This document shows, in pieces, positions 1 through 8,842 of a stretch of DNA of 49,158 bases. A program made the translations under genes and the position numbers. This stretch comes from a bacterium (GTDB taxonomy: Bacteria; Planctomycetota; UBA11346), in contig JAIFND010000082.1 of the NCBI GenBank assembly GCA_020047915.1, forward strand, positions 1-49,158, given 5' to 3'. Within the stretch, counting starts at the first letter, position 1. Each line of letters starts with the position of its first letter. The notes under the pieces were generated by a model, which was not told the origin of the DNA, did no database searches, and saw only the letters and a list, made by a program, of their open reading frames with translations.

Positions 1-756
1 TGCGTCGATATCGCCGCGACGGTGCTGCGCCCGCTGGCCGTACACGGTGGGCCGGACCTGCGCGTCGCCCCGTTCACCGTCCTGGTCGATCCCGCCGCCC
101 TGCGCGCCGTCGAAGCCGGGACGATGGATCCGGCCACCGCCTACATCTACCGTCAGCAGGTGCGCGAGGCGGATATCCTGCTGATCAGCAAATGCGATGG
201 AGCGGACGGGCTCGACCTGATCGCCGCCGAGTTGGCTTCCCGCGCCCCCTCCGCCACCATCCTGCGCGCGTCGGCCGCGACCGGCGAGGGCGTCGAATCC
301 TGGCTGGATGCGGTGCTGGCCAGCGTCGAGCCGGGCGGCGGCAAGCGCATCCTGGTCGATTACGACACCTACGCCGAGGGCGAGGCGGCCCTCGGCTGGC
401 TCAATGCCACGGTGGAATTGCGCGGACCTGCTGATTGGCAGACGGTCCTGATGAAGCTGATGGACGGCATCGCCCTGCCCGGCGCAGCGCATCTCAAATG
501 CCTGCTGCGTTCGGGCGAACTGGTGCTGGTCGCCAATCAGGTGAGCGGCCGAGCCCAGGCGACGCTGCGCGTCATGGCCGACGGAAATCCGTCAGCCACG
601 GCGCAGGTGATCATCAATGCGCGCATCGCCGCACCGCCAGCAACGGTGCGCCATGCCGTCGAATCAGCGATCACCCGACTGGCTGTACCCGGCACCGTGA
701 AGACCATCCGCGCCTTCGCGCCTGGACGGCCGGTGCCGGTACACCGGATGCCCTAA
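1..756 (+). CDS. COG0523 (CobW/P47K, G3E family) GTPase, C-terminal part; 5' end outside window
   Basis: The reading frame is open from base 1, so the gene starts upstream; 251 residues are visible. The visible part has the second half of a COG0523 G domain: a VDIAATVLRPL segment, then ADILLISKCDG, which sits where the guanine-specificity NKxD motif belongs, with Ser instead of Asn. A C-terminal domain follows. Members of this family are metal-insertion GTPases or metallochaperones for zinc, cobalt or nickel sites. The P-loop is upstream and cannot be checked. The TAA stop (754-756) overlaps the stop of the convergent gene. A role in metal homeostasis fits the adjoining copper-type receptor locus, but the substrate is inference. 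The family call is fairly secure; no member name is offered. Confidence 0.75.
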   Translation, partial: CVDIAATVLRPLAVHGGPDLRVAPFTVLVDPAALRAVEAGTMDPATAYIYRQQVREADILLISKCDGADGLDLIAAELASRAPSATILRASAATGEGVESWLDAVLASVEPGGGKRILVDYDTYAEGEAALGWLNATVELRGPADWQTVLMKLMDGIALPGAAHLKCLLRSGELVLVANQVSGRAQATLRVMADGNPSATAQVIINARIAAPPATVRHAVESAITRLAVPGTVKTIRAFAPGRPVPVHRMP

Positions 757-1199
757 ATCCCCAACGTCTTCTTCACCTGGTTCGGACTGAACACCACATC
801 CTGCGTGCCATCCGCACGGCGGACGACATAGGTCATGGTCATTTCCAGTTCCACCTGCAGCGCCTTGGCGGTCGCGCGCGGCGCATCGACCAGCAGCGGA
901 ATGCCCTCGGTGTGATGCAGCGCGGCTGCCGCCGTCGCCGCCTCAGGCGTGGCCTCGGCCGTGACATCGACCGCGATCAGCGTGATGCCTGGCTTGTCCG
1001 CCAGGGCGACGCGCAGATTGCCCAGTCCGGCCAGGGCAGCGGCCGGCCCGCCGCAGCAGGTGCCGTTGCGATCATACATCGCCAGCACCACCGTGCCGTC
1101 AGCGGGGATAGCCGGCCTGGTGCCGGTCCAGGTGCCAGCGAGCGGCAGTTCGGCCGCTACCAGCACAGCCACGAGAACCAAGAGCAGAATTATACGCAT
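753..1199 (-). CDS. Small exported thioredoxin/peroxiredoxin-like protein
   Basis: 148 residues starting MRIILLLVLVAVLVAA, a clear signal peptide or N-terminal anchor; the frame opens upstream to 1283, but the start at 1199 places the hydrophobic segment at the N terminus. The mature part has a MYDRNGTCCGGP segment where a thiol-active CxxC would sit, then an ITLIAVDVT strand, IPLLVD, and a terminal TYVVRRADGT hairpin, which together read like an AhpC/TSA or TlpA-type redoxin. The canonical CxxC is replaced by adjacent cysteines, so redox chemistry is uncertain. It lies 56 bases downstream of the copper-type TonB receptor on the same strand, so a periplasmic thiol or metal-handling role with that receptor is plausible. 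Family call is tentative. Confidence 0.55.
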   Translation of the reverse strand: MRIILLLVLVAVLVAAELPLAGTWTGTRPAIPADGTVVLAMYDRNGTCCGGPAAALAGLGNLRVALADKPGITLIAVDVTAEATPEAATAAAALHHTEGIPLLVDAPRATAKALQVELEMTMTYVVRRADGTQDVVFSPNQVKKTLGI

Positions 1200-1255
1200 G
1201 GGTCCATGATGCGTGCCTGCCAGACGACGCAATGGATCCGAATCCAGGAGACGCA

Positions 1256-3322
1256 TCAGAACCTCCAGTCCAGCGAGGCCCACAGGCTGCGGCCCGGTTC
1301 ATCGACCCGGGTCACGGTCGGATCGAAGGTCTCAGCCTTGGCCAGGTGGTCGGCGTAGGTGCGGTCGAACAGGTTGTCGCAGCCGATCGCCGCTTCGCCC
1401 CACGCCGATTCCAGCCAGGTGACGCGCACATCGACCACCGCCCAACCCGGAGTCTTGCCGGGATCGATGCCGCTGCCGAGCGCGGGATCCGCATCGACCC
1501 GACCCTGCCGGGCGGCCCATCGCACGCTGAGCGCCGGCACCAGTCGATCCGTGAACAGATGCCCGCGCAGTGTCGCACTGCCGGAAAGAGGAGGGATCTG
1601 CGCCAGGGGCAGGCCGCTGGCGAGGTCCTTGGCCCACACATAGTCGGCTGAAGCAGCCAGGCTGAGGCTGGCCAGGCAACGCCAATCCCCCGACACTCCG
1701 GCACCGGCATAGAGGGCCTCGGTGTTGTGGTAGATCGTCGCCCCATCGCTGCGCAGCACGCCGTCCTCGCCCCGCGCACGGTCGCGCAGGATGTGATCCT
1801 GCACCCGGTCGGCGAAGGCAGTGGTGGACAGCTTGTAGCTGCCCTCCTCGCGCCAGTCGGCGGTGAAGCGCACCTGATGATGCGCCTCGGCAGCGATGTC
1901 GGGGTTGCCGACCCAGCGGCTGGCCGCGACGGCAGCGGGGGTCGTGCCCATGCCATTCATCGCGATATAGCGCTCGTTGATGTCTGCGGCCCGCATGGTG
2001 CGTCCGAGGGTCACACCGAGGATTCCGGTGGAGCCGATGGTGCGTTCGCAGCGCAGCACGGCTCCGGGCAGCCATTCGCTGCGATCGTCGCCGCTGACGC
2101 CGTAGTAGGTCTGGTAGAGCGTACGCGGAGCCAGCCGGCCCATGGTCAGCGTCGCATCGCGGGCCGAGGCCGAACTGTCGACATGGTCGAGGCGGATGCC
2201 CAGAACCGAGCGCCAGACCCCAGCACGCCCTTCCATCTCGCCATAGGCGCCGACGCGGGCCAACTGGACATCCGGCCAGACCACGGATTCGAGGAAGGTC
2301 GTGGCCGTCGGATTGGCGGCACGAGTGCGCCGGGCATCGAGATGCTGCACCTCGACATCAAGGCCGAAAGCGGGACGGAGCGCGCCCTCGCTGCGTGAGA
2401 CATCGAATCTGCCGCCCAGCACATCGGCCTCGGTCACCGTGCGCATGGCCATGGCCGCGGTCCACGGACGCAGCGAGTAGTTGTCCATCTCATGATCGAC
2501 CTGGGAGGTGAAGACTCGGCTGGTGGCGGTCCAATCGCCCACGCGATGCCGGGTGCCTGCGGTGGCCAGGACCATGTCGCTGACCGGGGCATCCATCGAC
2601 GCTCCGGCGAAGCGGACATCACGGGCCTGCACCATGGTGCCGCCGACCTGGTACTCGTGGCCGGCGAGGGGACGCCAGGCCCCCAGCAGGGTGCCATGCA
2701 CCTGACGATACCCGGACAGGATCTCCTGGCCGCTGCCGTTCTCGTAACTGCCCGCCGCACTGGCACCGGCGATGGCGCGGACGCCCCCGCTCTGATTGCC
2801 GGCACTGACATCCGCCCAGGTCTGGCGCTCGTGCCCCTGGCTGGCGACCGAGCCGCCCACCCGGCCCTGCAACCGGTCATCAGCCCCGAACATCGGCACC
2901 TGCCGTTCGACACGCAGGTGGCCGGCACTGCCACCGGCCGAGCGGACGTCGCCCCGACCGCGATCGAGTTCGACGATATCGAAGGCGCCGACCGGGGCGT
3001 AGCTGCTCGGCGGATCCATGCGGTTGGGACAGCCGCCCTGGACCGGGCAGCCATCGATGGTCACGCGCAGGCGGGCCGCGCCCTGACCATCTACCACCGG
3101 GTCGAGGCCATGGCTGCCCATGCGTACTGCACGCACGCCGGGCTGGCCGCGCAGCCAGCTGGCGACATCGCTGGCCGGCGGACCAGGCGACCACGCCTGC
3201 ACGCCGGGAGACGGCTCGGGCTGACCGGTGACGGTGATGATGGAAGGGTTCTCGGCGGCGTGCAGGGCGGCGACGAGAATGGAGGACGCGACCAGACGGC
3301 CGCGCAGGAGGACACAGGACAT
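1256..3322 (-). CDS. TonB-dependent receptor, copper type (OprC/NosA-like)
   Basis: 688 residues. A signal peptide (MSCVLLRGRLVASSILVAA) is followed by a plug domain carrying the IDGCPVQGGCPNRMDPPSSY segment; the GGCPNRMDPP signature is typical of the TonB-dependent copper receptor family (OprC, NosA). The remainder is a beta-barrel with alternating aromatic and polar strands that ends in WASLDWRF, a usual outer-membrane C terminus. The receptor would take copper or a copper chelate across the outer membrane using TonB energy. GGAG lies about six bases before ATG, and a perfect 8-bp hairpin lies just upstream. It is followed by a redoxin-like gene and preceded by a small CxxCH protein on the same strand, suggesting one copper-related unit. 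Length is normal for the family. Confidence 0.85.
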   Translation of the reverse strand: MSCVLLRGRLVASSILVAALHAAENPSIITVTGQPEPSPGVQAWSPGPPASDVASWLRGQPGVRAVRMGSHGLDPVVDGQGAARLRVTIDGCPVQGGCPNRMDPPSSYAPVGAFDIVELDRGRGDVRSAGGSAGHLRVERQVPMFGADDRLQGRVGGSVASQGHERQTWADVSAGNQSGGVRAIAGASAAGSYENGSGQEILSGYRQVHGTLLGAWRPLAGHEYQVGGTMVQARDVRFAGASMDAPVSDMVLATAGTRHRVGDWTATSRVFTSQVDHEMDNYSLRPWTAAMAMRTVTEADVLGGRFDVSRSEGALRPAFGLDVEVQHLDARRTRAANPTATTFLESVVWPDVQLARVGAYGEMEGRAGVWRSVLGIRLDHVDSSASARDATLTMGRLAPRTLYQTYYGVSGDDRSEWLPGAVLRCERTIGSTGILGVTLGRTMRAADINERYIAMNGMGTTPAAVAASRWVGNPDIAAEAHHQVRFTADWREEGSYKLSTTAFADRVQDHILRDRARGEDGVLRSDGATIYHNTEALYAGAGVSGDWRCLASLSLAASADYVWAKDLASGLPLAQIPPLSGSATLRGHLFTDRLVPALSVRWAARQGRVDADPALGSGIDPGKTPGWAVVDVRVTWLESAWGEAAIGCDNLFDRTYADHLAKAETFDPTVTRVDEPGRSLWASLDWRF

Positions 3323-3332
3323 GGAGACTCCG

Positions 3333-3351
3333 GATGCCGCAACGCGGCATC
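3333..3351 (-). promoter_or_regulatory. Perfect hairpin in the TonB receptor mRNA leader
   Basis: On the minus strand the sequence GATGCCGC, loop GTT, GCGGCATC forms an 8-bp perfect stem ending about 11 bases before the receptor ATG, immediately upstream of the GGAG ribosome-binding site. It could influence translation initiation or mark the 3' end of the upstream gene's message. No riboswitch consensus was recognised. Confidence 0.4.
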
Positions 3352-3382
3352 GACGAGGGTTCAGGTGGGATCCGGACGCGGA

Positions 3383-3772
3383 TCAGCCCCTGGGAACCGG
3401 CTCGTCTCGGCGGGGCCTGACCCCGTCCGGCTGCCTGCCGACGATGTGTATGCCGACCAGCGCACCAGATTGTGGCAGCGGCAACTGCATATTCCGGGCG
3501 TCAGCAATGAACCACGGATCGAGCTTCCCCGGCGGAGTGGTCGGCGGCGCCCCGGGCGGTCCCTGCTCGACGGCACGCAACTGCTCCGCCGCGTGGCACA
3601 TGCGGCATGGAGCTTCACCACTGAAGGTGCGCTTGAGTGCGACGGCGACCGGTGCCTGGCCGGTCTCGCGTACCAGCATGCCGGCCCAAGCGACAATCTG
3701 CACGGAGTTCGCCGGACCCAACGAGAGGATCAGCAGCAGACAACCATACAGGAACGCGCGCAGCCAGAGCAC
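3383..3772 (-). CDS. Small membrane-anchored/exported protein with a CxxCH motif, copper locus
   Basis: 129 residues from a GTG start. The N terminus (LRAFLYGCLLLILSL) is a signal anchor. The sequence SGEAPCRMCHAAEQ follows, a CxxCH pair that could bind copper or, less likely in so small a protein, covalent haem. The C-terminal half is Pro-rich and has no recognised fold. The gene ends 60 bases before the copper-type TonB receptor and runs in the same direction, so co-expression is likely. I recall small CxxCH proteins beside such receptors in other bacteria but cannot name the family. No clear ribosome-binding site precedes the GTG. Confidence 0.5.
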   Translation of the reverse strand: MLWLRAFLYGCLLLILSLGPANSVQIVAWAGMLVRETGQAPVAVALKRTFSGEAPCRMCHAAEQLRAVEQGPPGAPPTTPPGKLDPWFIADARNMQLPLPQSGALVGIHIVGRQPDGVRPRRDEPVPRG

Positions 3773-3835
3773 GGCGGGAGGCTACTAGGGATGTAGGATC
3801 CCGCCAGTGGTTGCACCGGCGGCAGCCGGGCGACC

Positions 3836-4234
3836 ATGTCCGCCATGGCCGATATCGCCCCGCGCGGATCCCCCGACGAAGTCCTCGCCCTGGCGAAGTG
3901 GAACGAACAGGGCCTGGTCACCGCCATCGCCCAGGAACGCTCCACCGGCGAGGTGCTGATGGTCGCGTGGGCCAACCGCGAGGCCCTGGCCAAGACCCTG
4001 GCCACCGGTCTTGCGACCTACTACAGCCGCAGCCGCAAGAAGCTGTGGACCAAGGGCGAGGAGAGCGGCTTCACCCAGAAGGTCGTCGAGGTGCGCCTCG
4101 ACTGCGATGGCGATGCCATCCTCTACAGTGTCGAAGCCCCCGGCCCGGCCTGCCATCAACTACGCCGCTCGTGCTTCTCGCACCGCGTCGATCGCGATGG
4201 TTCGGTGCATACCGACAAGCCGGTGATCGCGTGA
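3836..4234 (+). CDS. hisI: Phosphoribosyl-AMP cyclohydrolase
   Basis: 132 residues. Histidine biosynthesis step 3: opens the adenine ring of phosphoribosyl-AMP, a zinc enzyme in the cytoplasm. The family landmarks are intact: [17 protein letters not shown], then [20 protein letters not shown] and RRSCF, which supply the metal-binding Asp and Cys residues. There is no fused PRA-PH (HisE) domain, so this is the stand-alone form. A second ATG at 3845 is possible. The stop overlaps the GTG start of the methyltransferase by four bases, so the two are probably translationally coupled. hisC lies far away at 38.6 kb, so histidine genes are scattered here. Confidence 0.93.
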   Translation: MSAMADIAPRGSPDEVLALAKWNEQGLVTAIAQERSTGEVLMVAWANREALAKTLATGLATYYSRSRKKLWTKGEESGFTQKVVEVRLDCDGDAILYSVEAPGPACHQLRRSCFSHRVDRDGSVHTDKPVIA

Positions 4235-5364
4235 AGACCCTGCAGATCGGGCGGGAAAGCATCGGCTTCGTCGAACGCGGCCATCCCTGGATCCGCCCCG
4301 ACCGCTGGACGCGCGGCCTCGACCGGCTGCGCGCCGGCGAAGTGGTGCGGCTGATCGATGAGCGCGGCGCGGCGATCGCCACCGCTCTGGCCGATCCCGC
4401 CGCCCCGGTGTGCGCCCGCGTCGTGCCCGACGGCTGGAACCCGGCCGCAGCCGTGGCCAAGGCGTGGGAACGCCGGGCCGCCCTGCACGCCGACCCCGCC
4501 AGCGACTGCTACCGTGTGGTGCATGGCGAGGGCGATGCGCTGCCCGGCCTGCGCGTCGAGCGCTATGGCAGCGTGCTGTCCGTCGTGGTCACCGCCGCGT
4601 GCTGCGCGCCGTGGCTCGACCAGGCCCTCGCCGCGCTGGCCACGGCCATGCCGCAGGCCGCCATCGTCGTCCACGACCATCTCACCGACCTGCGCCAGGG
4701 CGGAGTACGCTCACGCCGCTGGCCCGAAGTGCCTCTCGATGCCGAGGCCGTGGTCGAGGCGCGTGAACTGGGCGTGGCGTATCCGCTGCGCCCCTTCGCC
4801 GGCATCGCCAGCGGCCTGTATGTCGATCAGCGCGCCAACCGCGCCTGGCTGCGCGGCCGGGCCAGCGGGGCGCGCGTCCTCAACCTCTTCGCCTACACCG
4901 GCGCCTTCTCGCTGTCCCTGCTGGCGGCCGGCGCGGCGGAAGCCACCGATGTCGATCTCAGCCAACCGGCCCTGGCGCGGGCGGGCGAAGCGGCAGCCGC
5001 CAATGGACTGTCCGGCCACCGCACCGTGCGCCAGGATGCCCGTGGCTTCTGCGCCGGGGACGACGGCATCTACGATCTCGTGATCATCGATCCGCCGACC
5101 TCGGCGCAGGGCGGGCAGGGCTGGGTGGCGCGGCGCGACTACCCTGAACTGCTGCAACTCGCCTGGGCCCGCGTAGCGCCTGGCGGGCTGCTGCTGGCGA
5201 CCAGCAATGCGATCGGCAAACCCTTCCCCCTGCGCGAAGCCCTGGCCGCCGCCTGCCGTGGCGGGAAATCGGCAGCGACGCCCCAGCTCGGGCCGGACAT
5301 TCCGCAGCGCAAAGGCTTCCCCGAAGGACGGCCTTTCCGGTGCGAAGCCATGGCGCGGCCCTAG
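4231..5364 (+). CDS. Class I SAM-dependent rRNA methyltransferase, RlmI-like
   Basis: 377 residues from the GTG at 4231, which overlaps the hisI stop (GTGA). The N-terminal part (about residues 1-75) resembles a PUA domain with RGHPWI near its start. The linker carries [12 protein letters not shown], typical of the RlmI/YccW family, and the Rossmann domain has motif [20 protein letters not shown], a VDLSQPAL acidic loop and motif [10 protein letters not shown]. RlmI methylates C5 of a 23S rRNA cytosine; substrate specificity here is not proven. The C-terminal tail ([17 protein letters not shown]) matches the family's usual ending. The frame stays open far upstream, but nothing there resembles the family. 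Confidence 0.8.
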   Translation: MKTLQIGRESIGFVERGHPWIRPDRWTRGLDRLRAGEVVRLIDERGAAIATALADPAAPVCARVVPDGWNPAAAVAKAWERRAALHADPASDCYRVVHGEGDALPGLRVERYGSVLSVVVTAACCAPWLDQALAALATAMPQAAIVVHDHLTDLRQGGVRSRRWPEVPLDAEAVVEARELGVAYPLRPFAGIASGLYVDQRANRAWLRGRASGARVLNLFAYTGAFSLSLLAAGAAEATDVDLSQPALARAGEAAAANGLSGHRTVRQDARGFCAGDDGIYDLVIIDPPTSAQGGQGWVARRDYPELLQLAWARVAPGGLLLATSNAIGKPFPLREALAAACRGGKSAATPQLGPDIPQRKGFPEGRPFRCEAMARP

Positions 5365-5398
5365 CCCAAAGCGACGGACGGAGTAGCATCGCGCCGGC

Positions 5399-6202
5399 AT
5401 GTCCGCCGTCGAATCACCCGTATCGGCCCTCGGCAGGGCGACCATCGCAGCGGCGTCCTACGTCCTGTCGATCGCCACCCTGATCGGCTATGCCCTGCGC
5501 CACCTGACCAAGGGACGCAAGCTGGTGCCGAAGGTCGGCCGCGAGGTGCTGAAGCGCCAGATCCTGTTCACCGGCGTCGAGGCCCTGCCCTTCGTCGGGC
5601 TGATCGCCGTCCTGACCGGGGCCGTGGTCGGCGTGCAGGCCATCCTGCTGTCCGGAGCGGCCGGTCGCGACCTGCTCGGCACTCTGCTGGTCACCGTGCT
5701 GGTGCGCGAACTCGGCCCGCTGCTGGTCGCCTTCATCGTCATCGGCCGCAGCGGCGCTGCGATCGCCGCCGAACTCGCGAGCATGCGCGTGCACCGCGAA
5801 CTCGACAGCCTCGAGGCGATGGGCGTCGATCCCTTCGACTACCTGGTCATCCCGCGCATGGCCGGGGTGATCGTCGCGATCATCGGCCTGACCATGGCCT
5901 TCATCGCCACCTCGCTGCTCTCAGGCTGGATCATCCTGCAACTGGTCGGCAACACACCGACCCCGCTGGTCGATTATGCGACCCTGATCGCAGCACCGCT
6001 GACCTTCGGGGATCTCGCGATCCTGCTCGCCAAGACCGTCGTCCCCGGCCTGCTCATCGCCGCCATAGCCTGCCACGAAGGCCTGACCGCCGGCCTCTCC
6101 TCGACCGATGTGCCGCGTGCAGCGACGCGCGGCGTGGTGCGTTCCCTGTCGGCGGTCTTTTTATGGAGCGCCGGGGTCACCGCCCTGGCCTACCTCGCAT
6201 GA
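5399..6202 (+). CDS. mlaE: MlaE/YrbE-type ABC permease of a lipid transport system
   Basis: 267 residues with about five to six hydrophobic segments. The MlaE signature is clear: VRELGPLLVAFIVIGRSGAA, then IAAELASMRVHRELDSLEAM and GVDPFDYLVIPR. In the Mla/MCE systems this protein is the inner-membrane permease that, with an MlaF ATPase and a periplasmic MCE ring protein, moves phospholipids between inner and outer membranes. It is the first gene of a four-gene unit; each following gene overlaps its predecessor by ATGA. About 35 bases separate it from the upstream methyltransferase, so it may be in the same transcript. Confidence 0.9.
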   Translation: MSAVESPVSALGRATIAAASYVLSIATLIGYALRHLTKGRKLVPKVGREVLKRQILFTGVEALPFVGLIAVLTGAVVGVQAILLSGAAGRDLLGTLLVTVLVRELGPLLVAFIVIGRSGAAIAAELASMRVHRELDSLEAMGVDPFDYLVIPRMAGVIVAIIGLTMAFIATSLLSGWIILQLVGNTPTPLVDYATLIAAPLTFGDLAILLAKTVVPGLLIAAIACHEGLTAGLSSTDVPRAATRGVVRSLSAVFLWSAGVTALAYLA

Positions 6203-6936
6203 GCGCGATCCTCGCCTTCTCGGGCGTGTCCTGGCAGCCGCCTGGCCGGGCCGAGCCCGTCTTCCAGGGTCTCGACCTCGAACTCCAGGCCGGGGAACTG
6301 GCCGTGATGACCAGCGGCCTGGGCGGCGGCAAGAGCAGCGCCCTGCGCCTCGCCATCGGCCTGGAATCGCCAACGACCGGCAGCGTACTGGTCTGCGGCC
6401 GACCGCCCGGCGAGGTCCGCGACCGCATCGGCTTCGTCGGCGGCGAGGGCGCCCTGCTCTCGAACCTCTCGCTACGCGACAACCTGGTGCTGCCGCTGCG
6501 CTGGCTGCGCGACCCGCCCGAGGCCGAGGTCGAACGCAAGGCGCGCGAGGTGCTCGACCTCTTCGGCGTCGAGGAGTTGCCCGCCGTCGCGCCGGCCTAC
6601 GCGCCGACCAACCTGCGCCGGCTGGTCGCCCTGGCCCGGGCCATGATCCTCGATCCGGCGCTGCTCGTGCTCGACGATCCGGCTGCCGACTTCGATGAAA
6701 GCTCGGCCGAAGAGGTCTGGGTCCACCTCCTGGAGATAGCCCGCACACGCGGTCTCGCCGTCCTCACCGCCGCCACCGAGCCGCCCCGCCTCGCCGCCGC
6801 CCGCATCGTCGCGCTCAGCGGCAGCGTCGTCCCGGCGACCCGCCGCTTTTCCGCCGCCCGTGGCCGCACCGCCCTGGTGCCGGCGATCCGCGCCCCCATC
6901 GTCCATCCCGACATCATCGCCCGCAGGCATCCATGA
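6199..6936 (+). CDS. MlaF-like ABC ATPase with degenerate catalytic motifs
   Basis: 245 residues from the ATG at 6199 (overlapping the mlaE stop). The overall order matches an ABC nucleotide-binding domain: Walker A SGLGGGKSSALRL, the Q-loop region IGFVGGEGALLSNLSLRDN, the pre-Walker B helix NLRRLVALARAMILDP, and Walker B LLVLDDPAADFD. Several catalytic positions deviate. The Q-loop Gln is Gly, the LSGGQ/M signature is APTNL, the catalytic Glu after Walker B is Asp (LDDP), and the switch His region reads LTAATEP. Position in the operon makes the MlaF role clear, but ATP hydrolysis may be weak or absent. The C-terminal tail is Arg-rich. Nothing suggests a pseudogene: frame, codon use and overlaps are intact. 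Confidence 0.85.
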   Translation: MSAILAFSGVSWQPPGRAEPVFQGLDLELQAGELAVMTSGLGGGKSSALRLAIGLESPTTGSVLVCGRPPGEVRDRIGFVGGEGALLSNLSLRDNLVLPLRWLRDPPEAEVERKAREVLDLFGVEELPAVAPAYAPTNLRRLVALARAMILDPALLVLDDPAADFDESSAEEVWVHLLEIARTRGLAVLTAATEPPRLAAARIVALSGSVVPATRRFSAARGRTALVPAIRAPIVHPDIIARRHP

Positions 6937-8018
6937 CCGCCCAACCGTTCAAGTTCCGCCATCTCGATGCGATCGTCGGGGCCTTTGTGCTCGGCGCCGT
7001 CGGGGTCGCCGTGATTGCGCTGATCCTCGTCGGCAGCGTGCGCCAGTGGTTTACCGGCAAGGAGAAACTGTACGCCCAGACGGCGATCATCGCCCACAAG
7101 GATCCCCAGCAGACCAAAGAGGACCTGGAATTCTATGAGGAGCTGTCGCAATCGCTGCAGGTCGGGACCCCGGTCGAGCTCTCCGGCCGCACCGTCGGCA
7201 GCGTGCTGCAATCGAGCTTCGCCGACAATCGCCTGAAGCTGCATCTGAACATCGAGCAGGACGCCGCGCATGCGCTGCGTCAGGGGCCAGATGGCGCCCG
7301 CGCACTGGTCAAGGTGCCTATCGCCCCCTTCATGGGCCAGACGCGCATCCTGTTGAAGCCGGGACGCGGCGAGGAATTCGCCTGGAAGGACAGCAAGGAG
7401 AGTCCGATCGAGATCCCGATCGAACCGCCGCGCGACTCGACCAAGATGGCGCAGGCGGTGCTGCGCGATCTCGAATCCAACCTTGGGCCGATGATGTCGT
7501 CGATCACCGGCCTGGTGCAGGAGAGCCGCGATCTGGTCAAGGAGATCCGCGCCCAGCAGTTGCCGCAGCAGGCTGGCGAACTGATCGCCGGGCTGCGCGA
7601 GCGCCAGGTGCCGCAGCGTCTCGACGCCCTGCTGGCCCGCGTCGAGGCCATGAGCGTCACCGTGGCTGCCATCGCCGCGACCTCGCAAGGCATCGCTGAT
7701 GATGCCAAGAAGCTCACCGGCGGCCTGGTTGACGGCAAGGGCATCGCCGGCAAGGCGCTGTCCGACGAGCAACTCGGCACCGACCTCGCCCGGCTCGCCT
7801 CCGACCTGCAGGCGATCACCGCCGAACTACGCAAGGCGGCGCCGACCCTGCCTGGCCTGAGCGAAGGCGCCGGCACGCTGCTCGACGAGGTGCAGCGTCT
7901 GGTCGATGGCCTGAACCGGCACTGGCTGATGCGTTCCTACACCAATCCGGGCAGCGGCGAGCGCATCATGCCGAGCGGTGTCATCGAGCCGCCCCCTGCC
8001 GTGGAGGCCAAGCCATGA
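6933..8018 (+). CDS. MCE-domain periplasmic lipid transport protein (MlaD-like)
   Basis: 361 residues; the ATG overlaps the previous stop (ATGA). One N-terminal membrane helix (about residues 13-35, LDAIVGAFVLGAVGVAVIALIL) anchors an MCE domain whose core runs through LQVGTPVELSGRTVGSV, the usual G-x-x-V-x-x-x-G-x-x-V-G pattern, to MGQTRILLKPG. The C-terminal half is a long alpha-helical, probably coiled-coil, region rich in Leu, Gln and Arg, as in Mce and PqiB-like tunnels rather than the short E. coli MlaD (about 183 residues). It would form the periplasmic lipid channel on top of MlaE. Start choice is fixed by the overlap. Confidence 0.87.
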   Translation: MTAQPFKFRHLDAIVGAFVLGAVGVAVIALILVGSVRQWFTGKEKLYAQTAIIAHKDPQQTKEDLEFYEELSQSLQVGTPVELSGRTVGSVLQSSFADNRLKLHLNIEQDAAHALRQGPDGARALVKVPIAPFMGQTRILLKPGRGEEFAWKDSKESPIEIPIEPPRDSTKMAQAVLRDLESNLGPMMSSITGLVQESRDLVKEIRAQQLPQQAGELIAGLRERQVPQRLDALLARVEAMSVTVAAIAATSQGIADDAKKLTGGLVDGKGIAGKALSDEQLGTDLARLASDLQAITAELRKAAPTLPGLSEGAGTLLDEVQRLVDGLNRHWLMRSYTNPGSGERIMPSGVIEPPPAVEAKP

Positions 8019-8842
8019 GGCCGCTGGTCCTTGCCTCCGTCGTGCTGCTGGCCGCCTGCGGCTCCCCGCCCCGGCCACCGCAGGAGACGCAGGCCGACCG
8101 GTTGAATGCCGCTGGCAGCGACGCACTGATAGCCGGCCGACCACGCGCTGCAGCGGCGCGCTTCACGGCCGCCGCCGAGGCCAGCCGCAGCGTCGATGAT
8201 CGCGCGGGCCTGTCGCGCGACCTGCACAACCGTGGCATGGCCTTGCTGGCGGCGGGCGAGGCCGAGGCGGCGGTGGCTGACCTCAGTGAGTCGGCACGCC
8301 TGGCGGATGCGGCCGGGGTCGAAGCGCACGACCGGGCGCGCACCAACCTGGCCCTGAGCACGGCCCTGGTCCATCTCGGACGCCTCGACGCTGCCGCCGA
8401 GGCAGTAGCAGTCGCCATGCTCGCGGCGGATGCGGATGGCGACAGCTCGCTGCGCGCCAGAGTACGCGCGACGCGGGCCGCCATCGCCCTGCGGCGTGGC
8501 GACCTCGATTCCGCCCAGACCGACCTGGATGCGGCGCAGCCGATGTGCGGTCCGGATGACGGGGCGCTGGGGGCCGTGGCGGTCAATCGCGGCCATCTGC
8601 GCACCGTGCGCGGGGAGACCGTGCTGGCGCTGGCCGACTTCGAACTGGCAGCCGGGGCCTTCCGCCGCGCCTCCGACCAGGCCGGCATCGCCGCCGCTCT
8701 GGAAGGCGCGGCCCGGGCCTGCGAAGCCGCCAGTGACCGGGTCGGTGCTGCGGAACGCTGGCGTCGCGCAGCCCTGGTCCCCAGCGGCGGCGAGCCGGCG
8801 CGGCAACGGCGGCTGGCCGAGGCCGAGCGTCTTGACCCTTGA
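8015..8842 (+). CDS. TPR-repeat lipoprotein of the MCE operon
   Basis: 275 residues. The N terminus MRPLVLASVVLLAACGS is a lipoprotein signal with lipobox LAAC. The rest is all-helical, Ala/Arg/Asp-rich, with repeated TPR-like blocks (DLHNRGMALLAAGEAEAAVA, ARTNLALSTALVHLGRLDAA and further units). It overlaps the MCE gene by four bases, so it is almost certainly part of the lipid transport complex, perhaps as an outer-membrane or periplasmic partner in the place of MlaA/MlaC, neither of which is present here. That functional assignment is inference from context. A heptamer-repeat palindrome follows the stop. Confidence 0.75.
   Translation: MRPLVLASVVLLAACGSPPRPPQETQADRLNAAGSDALIAGRPRAAAARFTAAAEASRSVDDRAGLSRDLHNRGMALLAAGEAEAAVADLSESARLADAAGVEAHDRARTNLALSTALVHLGRLDAAAEAVAVAMLAADADGDSSLRARVRATRAAIALRRGDLDSAQTDLDAAQPMCGPDDGALGAVAVNRGHLRTVRGETVLALADFELAAGAFRRASDQAGIAAALEGAARACEAASDRVGAAERWRRAALVPSGGEPARQRRLAEAERLDP

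Noticed and set aside
3323-3382. Cobalamin or other riboswitch upstream of the TonB receptor
   Set aside because: The leader is only 60 bases and shows a single simple hairpin; no B12-box-like sequence was seen.
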